Part shown: positions 10,601 to 19,181 of the stretch, one piece after another
How positions within the stretch are numbered: position 1 is the stretch's first letter
How the letters are laid out: each line of letters starts with the position of its first letter
Assembly: GCA_023667315.1 (NCBI GenBank)
Contig: JAMPAI010000001.1
Location: 304,820 to 368,819 of the forward strand
Length of the DNA: 64,000 nt
DNA from: Ruminococcus flavefaciens
GTDB taxonomy: Bacteria > Bacteroidota > Bacteroidia > Bacteroidales > P3
Reading direction: 5' to 3'
Notes under the pieces: generated by a model
What the model saw: only the letters and a program-made list of their open reading frames with translations
Told to the model about the DNA's origin: nothing
Database searches by the model: none
Made by a program: the position numbers and the translations under genes

Positions 10601-10746
10601 AATACCGCCGTAGCCTGCAGTCCGAAGTGCAGGAATCCATCGATGTGCTGGGTTCGGTCAAATACCTGGCCGATGCTTACGGTATCGGGAACGTGGGCGA
10701 TCAGGTGGAGGAAGTGTTCAAGGTTTACAACATCCAAGCCAACTAA
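7606..10746 (+). CDS. DUF2723 / TMEM260-like polytopic membrane protein, copy 1
   Basis: The 1046-residue protein has a hydrophobic N-terminal half of about ten or more membrane helices (roughly residues 10-640) and a soluble C-terminal part with TPR-like helices (about 920-1040). DUF2723 is shared with human TMEM260, reported as a protein O-mannosyltransferase of GT-C architecture. The first extracytoplasmic loop carries the acidic pair D35 and E38 in SWWDCGEYI, where GT-C enzymes place their catalytic acid, followed by MVGHPPGAPTFQ. LNQPSTEPRERDYA and SDGDNDTYPMWYCQ are further conserved stretches. The start was fixed by alignment with the downstream paralogue, which begins in the same way, and by the promoter. 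A glycosyltransferase role is inference from the family. Confidence 0.85.
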   Translation: MRTYKFWNNLIGWLVWAVATAVFVGTAERAGSWWDCGEYISTASKLMVGHPPGAPTFQLIGCLFGLLAFGDPARIGFMVNVMSALCSSFTILFLFWSITMLGRKLVYSFSFSVKKQGSRRMEKSAGAPEYSAWQPDLPQRILIFAAGIVGALAYTFSDSFWFSAVEGEVYAMSSFFTAVTFWAILKWEAVADQPHNLRWLVLIAFMIGLAIGVHLLNLLVIPAIVFVVYYKKFKPTRKRFWISLLLSFVLLGLTLWVIIPWTVKLAGYFELFFVNTLHLPFNFGTIFFFVLLIAGLVYGLWYAYKKQRVVLHTAFLCLCFLLIGYSTFLILVIRANANVPLNQGEVKTAISLLSYLNRDQYGSVPLVYGQFYNARLTAVESANPQYVRDDSTGRYEQAGYSSQKLTYDAEHCGLLPRIHSNMESGGRPCVTYNKIWSGHSGDKRPTLGQNLRFLWKYQMGWMYGRYFMWNFVGRQNDIMGRGFNPDGSVDVLHGNWISGIKFIDEMRLGPQDDLPRHLAENPARNTFFFLPLILGLIGLYFQYRYAPKDTFVVFLLFFMTGLAIILYLNQPSTEPRERDYAVVGSFYAFAIWIGLGVAGIGQACRRVLANKGKVMQGAAYAAIGVVCLFAVPVLMGQQGWDDHDRSHRTSARDFGRNMMLSCPPNAVLVSDGDNDTYPMWYCQHVEGIRPDVRLINSILANSSWLIQPLYRKVYESGPFRFTLDAKNYGGGKNEGVYIENKIPQAVELQQLLGFVNSDNPSTKLMDQSGERISYLPSSSVKMTIDKDRMRRGAAFTEEEINRMPEQLSWKLNGRNINKSQLVMLDIIANNLEDRPICFVSPYVHQDYLPALAQSQMEGMIYRFVPFRNDNRTALDSRTNGMNTGKTYDLLVNQFDWGEINTGKSKLDPETRSWTEQARHQYATLAMALIAERKTDSAVKALDKGLFFFPDEVFAYNRNILIYAQAYALCGEKEKALDILQRVADTYGHNLRYYLNFPAKYRRSLQSEVQESIDVLGSVKYLADAYGIGNVGDQVEEVFKVYNIQAN

Positions 10747-10747
10747 G

Positions 10748-13700
10748 ATGAAGGATTACGCCAAATGGAACAACATCATCGGCTGGTTCGTATGGGCGAT
10801 CGCCACGGTGGTGTTCGTGGCCGCCGCCGAGCGCACCGTAAGTTGGTGGGATTGCGGTGAATATATCAGCACCTCGGGCAAATTGATGGTAGGCCACCCG
10901 CCCGGAGCGCCCACCTTTCAGATCTTGGGCTGTCTGGCGCAGATCTTCACGTTCGGCAATCATCAATACGCCGCCTTCGCCGTCAACGTGATGTCGGCCC
11001 TGTGCAGCAGCTTCACGATCCTCTTCCTGTTCTGGACCATCACGATGCTGGCCAAGAAACTCCTTTGTGTTGCGCGCAAGGATAAGGAAGACTTGGGTGT
11101 GTTTCACCAGATACTCATTTACGTTTGCGGGGCGATAGGCGCGTTGGCATATACGTTCAGCGATTCGTTCTGGTTCTCCTCGGCCGAGGGCGAGGTCTAT
11201 GCCATGTCGTCTTTCTTTACCGCCATCACCTTTTGGGCGATCCTCAAGTGGGAAACCGTGGCCGACGAACCGCACAACCTGCGCTGGCTCATCTTCATCG
11301 CCTTCCTGGTGGGGCTGGCCATCGGGGTACACCTGCTGAACCTGCTGGTGATTCCCGCCATGGTGTTCACCATCTACTACAAGAAATACCCGCATACCCG
11401 GAAAGGCTTCTGGTTGTCGGCATTCATCTCGCTCTTCCTGCTGGCGGCCATCCTCTGGGTTATCGTGCCCTGGACGGTAAAGCTGGCCGGTTATTTCGAA
11501 ATCTTTTTTGTCAATTCCATCGGCCTGCCGTTCAATTCGGGCACGGTCATCTATTTCGTGCTGCTGGTCGCCGCCCTGGTGTGGGGCTTGCGCTACGCTT
11601 ACCGGAAGAACCGCGTGGTGCTGCACACCTGTCTGCTGGGGCTGTGCTTCATGCTTATCGGCTATTCCACCTTCTTTACGCTCGTGATCCGTTCCAACGC
11701 GCAGGTGCCCATCAACGAGAATGAGCCCAAAGACGCATTGAGCCTCCTTGCCTACCTGAACCGTGAGCAATACGGCAGCCGTCCGCTCTTTTACGGGCAG
11801 TATTTCAACGCGCAGGCGGTGGATGTAAGGGAAACCTCGGCCCAGTATGTAAAGGATGAGGAATCGGGCAGGTACAAGGTGGTGGGGCACGGTATCGAGT
11901 ATGTCTATGACAAGGCGCACTGCGGACTTTTTCCACGTATGTATTCGAGCGAGAGCGGCGGCGGAAGGCCCCATGTGGAATACTACCGTTTCTGGAGCGG
12001 CACCGACGCCAAGGAAGGCACGGCCAAGCCCACGGCCTTGGAAAACATGCGCTTTTTGGTGCGCTACCATTTCGGCTGGATGTATTTCCGCTACTTCATG
12101 TGGAATTTTTCCGGACGTCAGAACAATATACAGGGGCTGGGCTACAACCGCGACGGCAGCCGCGACGTATTGCACGGCAACTGGATCAGCGGCATCAGAT
12201 TCCTGGACGAATGGCGTCTCGGGCCGCAGGACAACCTGCCCGGCTACCTCAAGAACAACCAAGGCAGGAACACCTTCTTCATGCTGCCGTTCCTGCTGGG
12301 GCTGTGCGGCCTGATCTATCATTGCAGGAAGCATAAGCAGGGCGCGTTCGTGGTGTTCCTGCTGTTCTTCATGACCGGCCTGGCCATTATCCTCTACCTG
12401 AACCAGCCCAGCACCGAGCCGCGCGAAAGGGATTACGCCTACGCCGGTTCGTTCTACGCCTACGCCATCTGGATCGGCCTGGGCGTGATGGCACTTACCG
12501 ACTGGTTGAGCCGAAAGCTGAACCGCAATATCGCGTTGGCAGGGGTGGGGGCGCTCTCGCTGGTGTTCGTGCCGGGACTTATGGCGCAGCAGGGCTGGGA
12601 CGACCACAACCGCTCGCACCGCACGGCCGCCTACGACTTCGCCAGGAACACGTTCGAATCCTGCGAGCCGAACGGCATCCTGATCGCCAACGGCGACAAC
12701 GACACCTTCCCCCTCTGGTACTGTCAGGAAATGGAGGGCATACGTACCGACGTGCGTATCGTAAACAGCGCGCTGGCCAACAGTTTCTGGCATATCCAGC
12801 CGCTTTTCCGCGCCATGTACGAGGCCGCCCCGCTCAAGTTCACGGTGCCTTACGAGGGCTACGGTCAGGGTGTGAACGATTACGTGTATATGGGCGATAT
12901 GGATCTGGGCGGACATATCGAGCTTTCCGACCTGTTGCGCGTGGTGGGCAGCGACAATCCCGCCACCAAGCAACGCAGCCGCGACGGTTCGCTGGTGTCG
13001 TTTTTCCCCACCCGCAAGGCCAAGGTAAGCCTTGATGTACAGGATATGCTGGCCAAGGGGCTTGTCACGCCCGAGCAGGCGCAGCGCGTTCCTTCCGAGA
13101 TCAACTACACGGTAAAGCCCGGTTCCTCGGTCATTTACCGCGCCGACCTGGCCTTCCTCGATATGTTCGCCACCAACAAGTTCGACCGGCCCATCCACGT
13201 GCTCAGCATCGGGGCGCAGTCGGGCGTGTTCCCGGTTAACGAACTGGCCTCCGTGCAGGGCAATGTATATCGTCTGGTGCCCTACCGCAACGCCAACCGT
13301 GCCTATGTGGGTGCCAACGGTATGGAAACCGACAAGACCTACGACCTGTTCGTCAACAAATTCCGCTGGGGCAACCTGCAGGATCCTAAAACGGCGGTGG
13401 ATCCCGAAAGCGCGGGCTACGCCAACACCATCCGCTACCAGTATTCCATGCTGGCGCGCGCCCTTAACTTCGAGGGCAAGCGCGATTCGGCGGTGCGCGC
13501 GGTAGACAGGTGCCTGGAACTCTTTCCCGATGAGAAGGTGCCGTTCGAAGGCATCATGATCTATCTGCTGGAAGAATATTTCCGCGCCGGAGCCTACGAA
13601 AAGGGGCTGGCCCTGGCCGAGAAGATGCAGCAGATCTATACCGAGCGCCTGCAATACATGGCGCGTTTCCCCGCGCGTTTCTCGCGCAGCGTGCGCTACG

Positions 13701-13828
13701 AACAGGGCGACTGCCTGGGCGTGCTGCACGAGATGAACCGCCGCATAAAACCCTTCGCTTCGTTAGACAAGACGGTGTCGGACTTCGTGGCCCGATCCGA
13801 ACAAACATTAAACGCTTATGGACTCTGA
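10748..13828 (+). CDS. DUF2723 / TMEM260-like polytopic membrane protein, copy 2
   Basis: The 1026-residue protein is a tandem paralogue of the preceding gene, starting one base after its stop. It begins MKDYAKWNNIIGWFVWAIAT, against MRTYKFWNNLIGWLVWAVAT in copy 1, and the acidic pair falls at the same residues, D35 and E38. The membrane helices, LNQPSTEPRERDYA and NGDNDTFPLWYCQ are also shared. The loops and the soluble C-terminal part have diverged more. The one-base gap means the two are co-transcribed and perhaps translationally coupled, so a heteromeric or sequential function is plausible. No substrate can be read from the sequence. Confidence 0.85.
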   Translation: MKDYAKWNNIIGWFVWAIATVVFVAAAERTVSWWDCGEYISTSGKLMVGHPPGAPTFQILGCLAQIFTFGNHQYAAFAVNVMSALCSSFTILFLFWTITMLAKKLLCVARKDKEDLGVFHQILIYVCGAIGALAYTFSDSFWFSSAEGEVYAMSSFFTAITFWAILKWETVADEPHNLRWLIFIAFLVGLAIGVHLLNLLVIPAMVFTIYYKKYPHTRKGFWLSAFISLFLLAAILWVIVPWTVKLAGYFEIFFVNSIGLPFNSGTVIYFVLLVAALVWGLRYAYRKNRVVLHTCLLGLCFMLIGYSTFFTLVIRSNAQVPINENEPKDALSLLAYLNREQYGSRPLFYGQYFNAQAVDVRETSAQYVKDEESGRYKVVGHGIEYVYDKAHCGLFPRMYSSESGGGRPHVEYYRFWSGTDAKEGTAKPTALENMRFLVRYHFGWMYFRYFMWNFSGRQNNIQGLGYNRDGSRDVLHGNWISGIRFLDEWRLGPQDNLPGYLKNNQGRNTFFMLPFLLGLCGLIYHCRKHKQGAFVVFLLFFMTGLAIILYLNQPSTEPRERDYAYAGSFYAYAIWIGLGVMALTDWLSRKLNRNIALAGVGALSLVFVPGLMAQQGWDDHNRSHRTAAYDFARNTFESCEPNGILIANGDNDTFPLWYCQEMEGIRTDVRIVNSALANSFWHIQPLFRAMYEAAPLKFTVPYEGYGQGVNDYVYMGDMDLGGHIELSDLLRVVGSDNPATKQRSRDGSLVSFFPTRKAKVSLDVQDMLAKGLVTPEQAQRVPSEINYTVKPGSSVIYRADLAFLDMFATNKFDRPIHVLSIGAQSGVFPVNELASVQGNVYRLVPYRNANRAYVGANGMETDKTYDLFVNKFRWGNLQDPKTAVDPESAGYANTIRYQYSMLARALNFEGKRDSAVRAVDRCLELFPDEKVPFEGIMIYLLEEYFRAGAYEKGLALAEKMQQIYTERLQYMARFPARFSRSVRYEQGDCLGVLHEMNRRIKPFASLDKTVSDFVARSEQTLNAYGL

Positions 13829-13833
13829 AAACT

Positions 13834-14304
13834 TTGAAACCTTCGGACAGGAAGAACGGAAGCCCGAATCCCGAATCCCGAAGGACCACGCTTCTAAGCT
13901 TCCTCTGCATACTCAGCTTTATCGGCAGCGGTTTCTCGTTCCTGTCGTATTTCTCGATGGGAATGAGCTTCGAGACCCTCCGCAGCCTGGTGTTCGAGAC
14001 CGATACCTACGAGGCCTATTTCGCGATGGCGCCGAATGTAAAGAGCTCGATGGAACTGATGTTCTCCCTGCCGCGCTGGTATTTCCTGCTGAGCGGGCTG
14101 CTCTACGCCGCCTCCTTTGCCGGGGCGCTCTTGATGTGGCGGCTGCGGCGCGTGGGATTCCATACCTACACCATCGCCCAATGCCTTCTGATATTGCTGG
14201 GCATGCTTGTCGTTCCCGGTGCGGGCGTTCCCTATGCCGGCATCCTCTGGACGGGACTGTTCGTGGCCGGCTATGCCTCCAACCTCAAACACATGAATAA
14301 CTAA
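13834..14304 (+). CDS. Small four-helix membrane protein of unknown function
   Basis: The 156-residue protein has a short polar N-terminus and four predicted membrane helices (about residues 20-45, 80-105, 112-132 and 136-150). I do not recognise a family. The reading frame has no ATG near its beginning; the most upstream plausible start is a TTG at 13834, five bases after the stop of the DUF2723 copy. A competing frame does have an ATG at 13818, but its product is Arg/Leu-rich with no membrane pattern and looks like a shadow. It is followed 20 bases later by the MFS transporter, so it probably belongs to the same transcript. Confidence 0.65.
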   Translation: MKPSDRKNGSPNPESRRTTLLSFLCILSFIGSGFSFLSYFSMGMSFETLRSLVFETDTYEAYFAMAPNVKSSMELMFSLPRWYFLLSGLLYAASFAGALLMWRLRRVGFHTYTIAQCLLILLGMLVVPGAGVPYAGILWTGLFVAGYASNLKHMNN

Positions 14305-14324
14305 TCCATAAAAAACCTTACCTC

Positions 14325-15743
14325 ATGGTCGAAAAAATCCAACTCACTTTACGTGATTCCAAAGCCGCCCGTTGGACAGCCTTGGTGCTCATCGCTCTGA
14401 TGATGTTCTTTGCCTACATGTTCGTCGATGTCATGTCGCCCTTGCAGACGCTTATCGAATCGAGCCGCAACTGGACGCCCGACGTGTTCGGCACCTACGC
14501 CGCCTCCGAGTATATCCTCAATGTGTGCGGGTTCCTGATTCTGGCAGGCATCATCCTCGATAAATGCGGCATCCGCTTTACCGGAACCCTGTCCGCCTCC
14601 TTGATGGTGGCCGGCGCGGTCATCAAGTATGTGGCCGTTAGCGATGCCTTTCAGGGCACCGCTTTCTGCGGCTGGCTCAACTCGTTCTGGACGGCGCTTC
14701 CCGGCAACGCGAAATTGGCCTGTCTGGGCTTCATGATTTTCGGCTGCGGCTGCGAGATGGCGGGTATCACCGTTTCGCGCGCCATCGCCAAATGGTTCGC
14801 GGGCAAGGAAATGGCCTTGGCCATGGGTCTGGAAATGGCCATCGCCCGCCTGGGCGTATTCGCCGTGCTCTCGCTCTCCCCGTTCCTGGCCGCCAAATTC
14901 GACGGCTCGGTGGTGGCTCCCCTGGCGTTCTGCACCGCGCTGCTGCTTATCGGCCTCATCAACTTTATCGTGTTCACCTTTATGGACCGCAAGCTCGACC
15001 GCCAGCTGGGCGCCGATGCCGAAGCCGCTTCCGACGAAGACCAGTTCAAGTTCAGCGACATCAAGTACATTTTCGGCAGCAAGATGTTCTGGCTGATCGC
15101 CCTGCTTTGCGTGCTGTACTATTCGGCCATCTTCCCCTTCCAGCGCTACGCCACCAACTTCCTCGAATCCACGCTGAGCATTCCTTCGGTGGAAGCCGCC
15201 AACATCTTCCGCTGGTTCCCCATCCTGGCCATGATCCTGACCCCGGTATTGGGTTCGTTCATCGACTACAAGGGTAAGGGCGCCTCGATGCTTATGTACG
15301 GCGCCCTCATCATGATTGCCTGCCACCTTTCTTATGCGTTTATCCTGCCCATGTTCCCCTCCAAGTTCCTGGCCTTGCTGATTACGGTGATTCTGGGCGT
15401 TTCGTTCAGCCTCGTGCCCGCCGCCCTCTGGCCCAGCGTGCCCAAGGTGATCGACGGCAAGATCCTGGGCAGTGCCTACGCGCTTATCTTCTGGATTCAG
15501 AACATCGGCCTCTGCTTCGTGCCCAAGATTATCGGCAACGTGCTCAACGCCAGCAATCCCGGCGTGGCCGAAGCCCGCGAGGCGGCGATGGCGGCCGGCG
15601 ATGCGCTTCCCGCCTACGACTACACGATGCCCATGATTATCTTCGCCTCTTTCGGGGTGATCGCCTTCCTTCTGGGTATCTGGCTCAAGCGCGAAGACGT
15701 GGTGAAGGGTTACGGCCTGGAACTGCCCAATATCAAGAAATAG
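14325..15743 (+). CDS. MFS transporter
   Basis: The 472-residue protein has about twelve hydrophobic helices in two halves, split by a polar cytoplasmic loop near residues 220-245 (DRQLGADAEAASDEDQF). This is the layout of the major facilitator superfamily. The loop after helix 2 has ILDKCGIRFTG, a variant of the MFS motif A (G-x-L-a-D-r-x-G-r-k). The substrate cannot be inferred. It is the last clear member of the rightward block that begins with the DUF2723 pair, and it is followed by a good terminator. Confidence 0.85.
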   Translation: MVEKIQLTLRDSKAARWTALVLIALMMFFAYMFVDVMSPLQTLIESSRNWTPDVFGTYAASEYILNVCGFLILAGIILDKCGIRFTGTLSASLMVAGAVIKYVAVSDAFQGTAFCGWLNSFWTALPGNAKLACLGFMIFGCGCEMAGITVSRAIAKWFAGKEMALAMGLEMAIARLGVFAVLSLSPFLAAKFDGSVVAPLAFCTALLLIGLINFIVFTFMDRKLDRQLGADAEAASDEDQFKFSDIKYIFGSKMFWLIALLCVLYYSAIFPFQRYATNFLESTLSIPSVEAANIFRWFPILAMILTPVLGSFIDYKGKGASMLMYGALIMIACHLSYAFILPMFPSKFLALLITVILGVSFSLVPAALWPSVPKVIDGKILGSAYALIFWIQNIGLCFVPKIIGNVLNASNPGVAEAREAAMAAGDALPAYDYTMPMIIFASFGVIAFLLGIWLKREDVVKGYGLELPNIKK

Positions 15744-15763
15744 ATTTTTTGAACTTATCTTTG

Positions 15764-15793
15764 GGGGCGTGTTTTTACACGCCCCTTTTTTTT
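15764..15793 (+). terminator. Rho-independent terminator after the MFS gene
   Basis: An 8-bp stem GGGGCGTG/CACGCCCC with a 6-base loop is followed by eight T residues. A TATCTTTG box at 15756-15763 directly abuts the stem, so a promoter for the DUF2130 gene may overlap it. Confidence 0.85.
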
Positions 15794-15806
15794 AACCGTA
15801 TCTTGT

Positions 15807-17144
15807 ATGAAAGAGTTGAAATGCCCCAAATGCGGCAGCGTGTTCAGCGTGGACGAAGCCGACTACGCCCTTATCATGAACCAGGTAAAGAACGCCGAGT
15901 TTCAGGCAGAGGTGGAGCGCCGCACCCAAGAGCTTAAGAAACAGCAGCAGGCCGAACAGAGCGCGGCCGAAGAAAAGCTCAAGCAACTCTACATACAGCG
16001 CCTGGGCGAGAACAAGGTTTTGCTGACCCAGAAGGAAAGCCAGATCGAGAGCCTCAACAGGCAGCTGCAGGAAGTGGCCGAGAACACCCGCCTGCAGATG
16101 GATGTGGTGCTTTCCAAGAAAGACCGGGAGATCGCCGAGCTCAAGAGCGCCATCAGCCAGAACGACAGTCGGCGCGACCTGGCACTGATGGAGGAACGCA
16201 ACAAGGCCAAAGACGCCCTGCACGAAAGGGAGACCCGCATCGCCGAACTCGAGAACAAGGTAAAGACAGCGGTGGATGCCGCCAAACTGCGCGAGAACGA
16301 GTTAAAGCAACGTTACGAACTGCAGATTAAGGAAAAGCAGGAACTGGTGGATTTCTACAAGGACATGAAGGCCAAGCTCTCCACCAAGATGATCGGGGAG
16401 AGCCTCGAAGTGCACTGCAGCACCGAGTTCAACCGGGTGCGCACCTCCATGTATCCCGAGGCCTATTTCGAGAAAGACAACGATGCGCGGGGCGGCAGCA
16501 AGGGCGACTTTGTCTTCAAGGATTTCGCCGACGGCGTGGAATACGTTTCCATTATGTTCGAGATGAAGAACGAGATGGACGAGACCGCCACCAAGCACAA
16601 GAACGAAGACTTCTTCGCCAAGTTAGACAAAGACCGCAACGAGAAGAACTGCGAGTACGCGGTGCTGGTGTCCCTGCTCGAACCCGAAAGCGAGCTCTAC
16701 AACGAAGGCATCGTGGACGTGTCGTACCGCTACCCCAAGATGTATGTGGTGAGGCCCCAGTTCTTCATGCCCATCATCTCCCTTTTGACCCAGGCTTCCA
16801 AAAAGAGCATCGAGTACAAGCGGCAGCTGGCCCTGGCCAGGCAGCAGAGCGTGGACGTAACCAATTTCGAGAACCAGCTGGCCGAGTTCAAAGACAAGTT
16901 CGGGCGCAACTACCGCCTGGCTTCCGACAAGTTCGCCAAGGCCATCGAGGAGATCGACAAGTCGATCGACCACCTGCAGAAGATAAAGGACGCGCTGATA
17001 GGTTCCGAAAACAACCTGCGGCTGGCCAACGACAAGGTGGAAGACCTCTCCATCAAGAAACTTACGCGGAACAATCCCACGATGAAGGCCAAATTCGACG
17101 AGGCGCGGCTCTCATCCGCGCAAGACGCGCCGGAAGATAATTAA
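15807..17144 (+). CDS. DUF2130 domain protein with coiled coil
   Basis: The 445-residue soluble protein starts with a CPKCGS zinc-ribbon-like half-site (C6, C9). It continues as a long charged coiled coil (about residues 25-190) and then the DUF2130 domain (about 195-345), with [29 protein letters not shown] and [18 protein letters not shown]. The pattern of acidic residue, E-x-K and surrounding strands has been compared with restriction-endonuclease-like folds, so nucleic-acid cleavage is possible, but no function is established. A second coiled coil closes the protein. It stands alone between two terminator-like regions. Confidence 0.85.
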   Translation: MKELKCPKCGSVFSVDEADYALIMNQVKNAEFQAEVERRTQELKKQQQAEQSAAEEKLKQLYIQRLGENKVLLTQKESQIESLNRQLQEVAENTRLQMDVVLSKKDREIAELKSAISQNDSRRDLALMEERNKAKDALHERETRIAELENKVKTAVDAAKLRENELKQRYELQIKEKQELVDFYKDMKAKLSTKMIGESLEVHCSTEFNRVRTSMYPEAYFEKDNDARGGSKGDFVFKDFADGVEYVSIMFEMKNEMDETATKHKNEDFFAKLDKDRNEKNCEYAVLVSLLEPESELYNEGIVDVSYRYPKMYVVRPQFFMPIISLLTQASKKSIEYKRQLALARQQSVDVTNFENQLAEFKDKFGRNYRLASDKFAKAIEEIDKSIDHLQKIKDALIGSENNLRLANDKVEDLSIKKLTRNNPTMKAKFDEARLSSAQDAPEDN

Positions 17145-17176
17145 CCGACATTACGGTAAAAAGGCCGCAAAAGGGC

Positions 17177-19099
17177 TTATTTGCGGTCGAATTTCGAAAA
17201 TTCGGAGTTGTTGCTGATATACTCCGGCACGATTTCCTTGGCGATCTGAACCGTTTCCTCGCTCCGGCAGGCACGGGCGGCTTCTTCCAGGCGGTTGTAA
17301 AGCGGCTGCAACTCGTTGAACCCGTAGCTCTCGGCTTCGGCGATACGTATCTTCTCGTGCGAGGTGGGGTGGGTCGATTCCTCCGAACTGAGCACTTCCT
17401 CGTAAAGTTTCTCGCCCGGACGCAATCCGATGTATTCTATCTTGACATCGCTTTCCTCGTGCCCCGAAAGCAGGATCATCTTCTTGGCCAGGTCGGCTAT
17501 CTTTACGGGCGTTCCCATATCGAACACCAGGATATCGCCGCCGTTTCCGATCACCGAGGCTTCCAGCATCAGCAGGCAGGCCTCCTTGATGGTCATGAAG
17601 TAGCGCGTTATTTCGGGATGGGTCACCGTTACCGGCCCGCCTTTCTCAATCTGCGACTTAAAGAGCGGAATCACCGAACCCTGGCTTCCCAATACATTGC
17701 CGAAACGGGTCGTGATGTAGCGGGTGTTGCCCGGCAGCAGGCCGTTCTTTACCGCCTGGTTCAGGCTCTGCACATAGATTTCGGCCAAGCGTTTCGAGGC
17801 CCCCATCACATTGGTGGGATTCACCGCCTTGTCGGTCGAGACCATCAGGAATTTCTCGACCCCGTAATCCAATGCCATATGGGCGATGTTGCGCGTGCCG
17901 ATGGCGTTCACCATAAAGGCTTCGTTGGGGTTTTCCTCCATAAGCGGCACATGCTTGTAGGCGGCGGCATGGAAAACGATTTGCGGATGATGCTTTTCGA
18001 AAACGAACTTCAGGCGTTCATTGGAACGCACGTCGCCGATAACGACCCCCAGCTGCAGGTTCGGGAACTTTTCTTCCAGTTCCAGGCTCAGGTTGTGCAG
18101 CCCGGTCTCGCAATTATCCAACAGCACCAGTTTCCGGATCTGGAACGTGGCGATCTGCCGGCATAGTTCGCTGCCGATAGAGCCGGCCGCCCCGGTAACC
18201 AACACGGCCTTATCCTTGAAATCCTGTTCGATCTTGTTGGTGTTGATGTTGATCTCGTCCCGTCCCAGCAGGTCGGCGATATCCAGGCTGCGCAGTTGCG
18301 GCGCGGTATGTTGCCATTTTCCGATGGGCGGAATCGTAAACATCTTCAGTTTCTTGGAAAGGCAATAGGGAATAAGGCGGTTGCGTTCCTTAAGGATGTC
18401 TTTCTGGTTCATGAACAGAATAATGCCCTGGATTTCTTCCTTATCGACGATCTTGCGTAGCGTGGAGTTCTTTTCCACCACGAAGATGGGCAGCGTTCCG
18501 ATCGAATAGGTGGCCTTCTTGGAATCGAAGCACAGGAAGCCGCCGATCGTATAGTTAGACTGCGTGTTGAGGTTCAACAGGTTGCTGAGCGTTATATCGT
18601 TCGGGTTGGCGCTGTAGAGCAGCACCTTCTGCTGCGATTTGGTAAATCCGTTGAGTGTGTAGGTGTAGAACAGAACCACCACCAGGCGGGCCGACACCAG
18701 GATGCAGAACGAGAGCAGGGCATCCAGCAGCAAGGCGGCGAGCAACTGGTTTGTGGCGGGAAATGTCCGGGTTATCATGTAGGCGGCCGTAACGAACACC
18801 ATTTTGGTGATTACGGCTGCGGCGATACGCCAGATAGACTGAAAGGACGAGTGGCGTATGATGTTCTTGTAGGTCTTGAACAGCAGGAAGCCGATGGCGC
18901 CCGACAGCAGGCTGAAGCAGCCCACCAGCAGGGAGGTTTCCCTAAGTACCGGCTGGGCGAACAAGGAACAGACGGCAATATAGGAACCCACCGTGCAGAA
19001 GCACGACACCAGCAAATCGAACGTAAGCACGAACCATCGGTTCATATAGGGGATTCCGGCGATTCTTTTAGACAGACTGTATCCTAACAGGCGCGACAT
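17177..19099 (-). CDS. Membrane-bound nucleotide-sugar 4,6-dehydratase (CapD/WbpM/PglF-like)
   Basis: The 640-residue protein has four N-terminal membrane helices (about residues 22-145). A CoA-binding-like Rossmann segment follows (about 155-280), then a short-chain dehydrogenase domain. The latter has the NAD motif TGAAGSIGSE at residues 302-311 and the VSTDKAVNPTNVMGASKR active-site region near 410-430. Family members act on UDP-GlcNAc as the first step toward bacillosamine, QuiNAc or FucNAc residues in capsules, O-antigen or glycoproteins. The exact product here is unknown. No glycan-synthesis neighbours are present, so it is an orphan locus. Its start is supported by a TATCTTCG box 20 bases upstream. 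Confidence 0.9.
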   Translation of the reverse strand: MSRLLGYSLSKRIAGIPYMNRWFVLTFDLLVSCFCTVGSYIAVCSLFAQPVLRETSLLVGCFSLLSGAIGFLLFKTYKNIIRHSSFQSIWRIAAAVITKMVFVTAAYMITRTFPATNQLLAALLLDALLSFCILVSARLVVVLFYTYTLNGFTKSQQKVLLYSANPNDITLSNLLNLNTQSNYTIGGFLCFDSKKATYSIGTLPIFVVEKNSTLRKIVDKEEIQGIILFMNQKDILKERNRLIPYCLSKKLKMFTIPPIGKWQHTAPQLRSLDIADLLGRDEININTNKIEQDFKDKAVLVTGAAGSIGSELCRQIATFQIRKLVLLDNCETGLHNLSLELEEKFPNLQLGVVIGDVRSNERLKFVFEKHHPQIVFHAAAYKHVPLMEENPNEAFMVNAIGTRNIAHMALDYGVEKFLMVSTDKAVNPTNVMGASKRLAEIYVQSLNQAVKNGLLPGNTRYITTRFGNVLGSQGSVIPLFKSQIEKGGPVTVTHPEITRYFMTIKEACLLMLEASVIGNGGDILVFDMGTPVKIADLAKKMILLSGHEESDVKIEYIGLRPGEKLYEEVLSSEESTHPTSHEKIRIAEAESYGFNELQPLYNRLEEAARACRSEETVQIAKEIVPEYISNNSEFSKFDRK

Positions 19100-19119
19100 A
19101 CTCTACCGACAAAGGATTG

Positions 19120-19127
19120 CGAAGATA
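19120..19127 (-). promoter_or_regulatory. Candidate -7 box of the dehydratase gene
   Basis: The minus strand reads TATCTTCG, one base from the TAnnTTTG consensus, and lies 20 bases upstream of the ATG. Confidence 0.45.
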
Positions 19128-19136
19128 CAAAAAAAG

Positions 19137-19158
19137 CGCGTGGATTTGAATCCACGCG
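19137..19158 (-). terminator. Terminator of the susCD operon
   Basis: A 10-bp perfect stem (CGCGTGGATT and its complement) has a two-base loop and T-tracts on both strands. On the minus strand it follows the SusD stop by about 23 bases and separates the operon from the dehydratase gene. Confidence 0.85.
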
Positions 19159-19181
19159 TTTTTTTTATGAAGGAAGAACGC

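Noticed and set aside
10718-13729. A 1003-codon open frame antisense to the second DUF2723 gene, and a similar 593-codon one at 8956-10737
   Set aside because: The sense frames are clear DUF2723 proteins with shared motifs. The antisense products are His/Val/Gly-rich with no domain and arise from the G+C-rich codon pattern.
13818-14300. A 160-codon ATG frame overlapping the small membrane protein
   Set aside because: Its product is Arg/Leu/Pro-rich without a membrane pattern, while the overlapping TTG frame encodes four clean helices.
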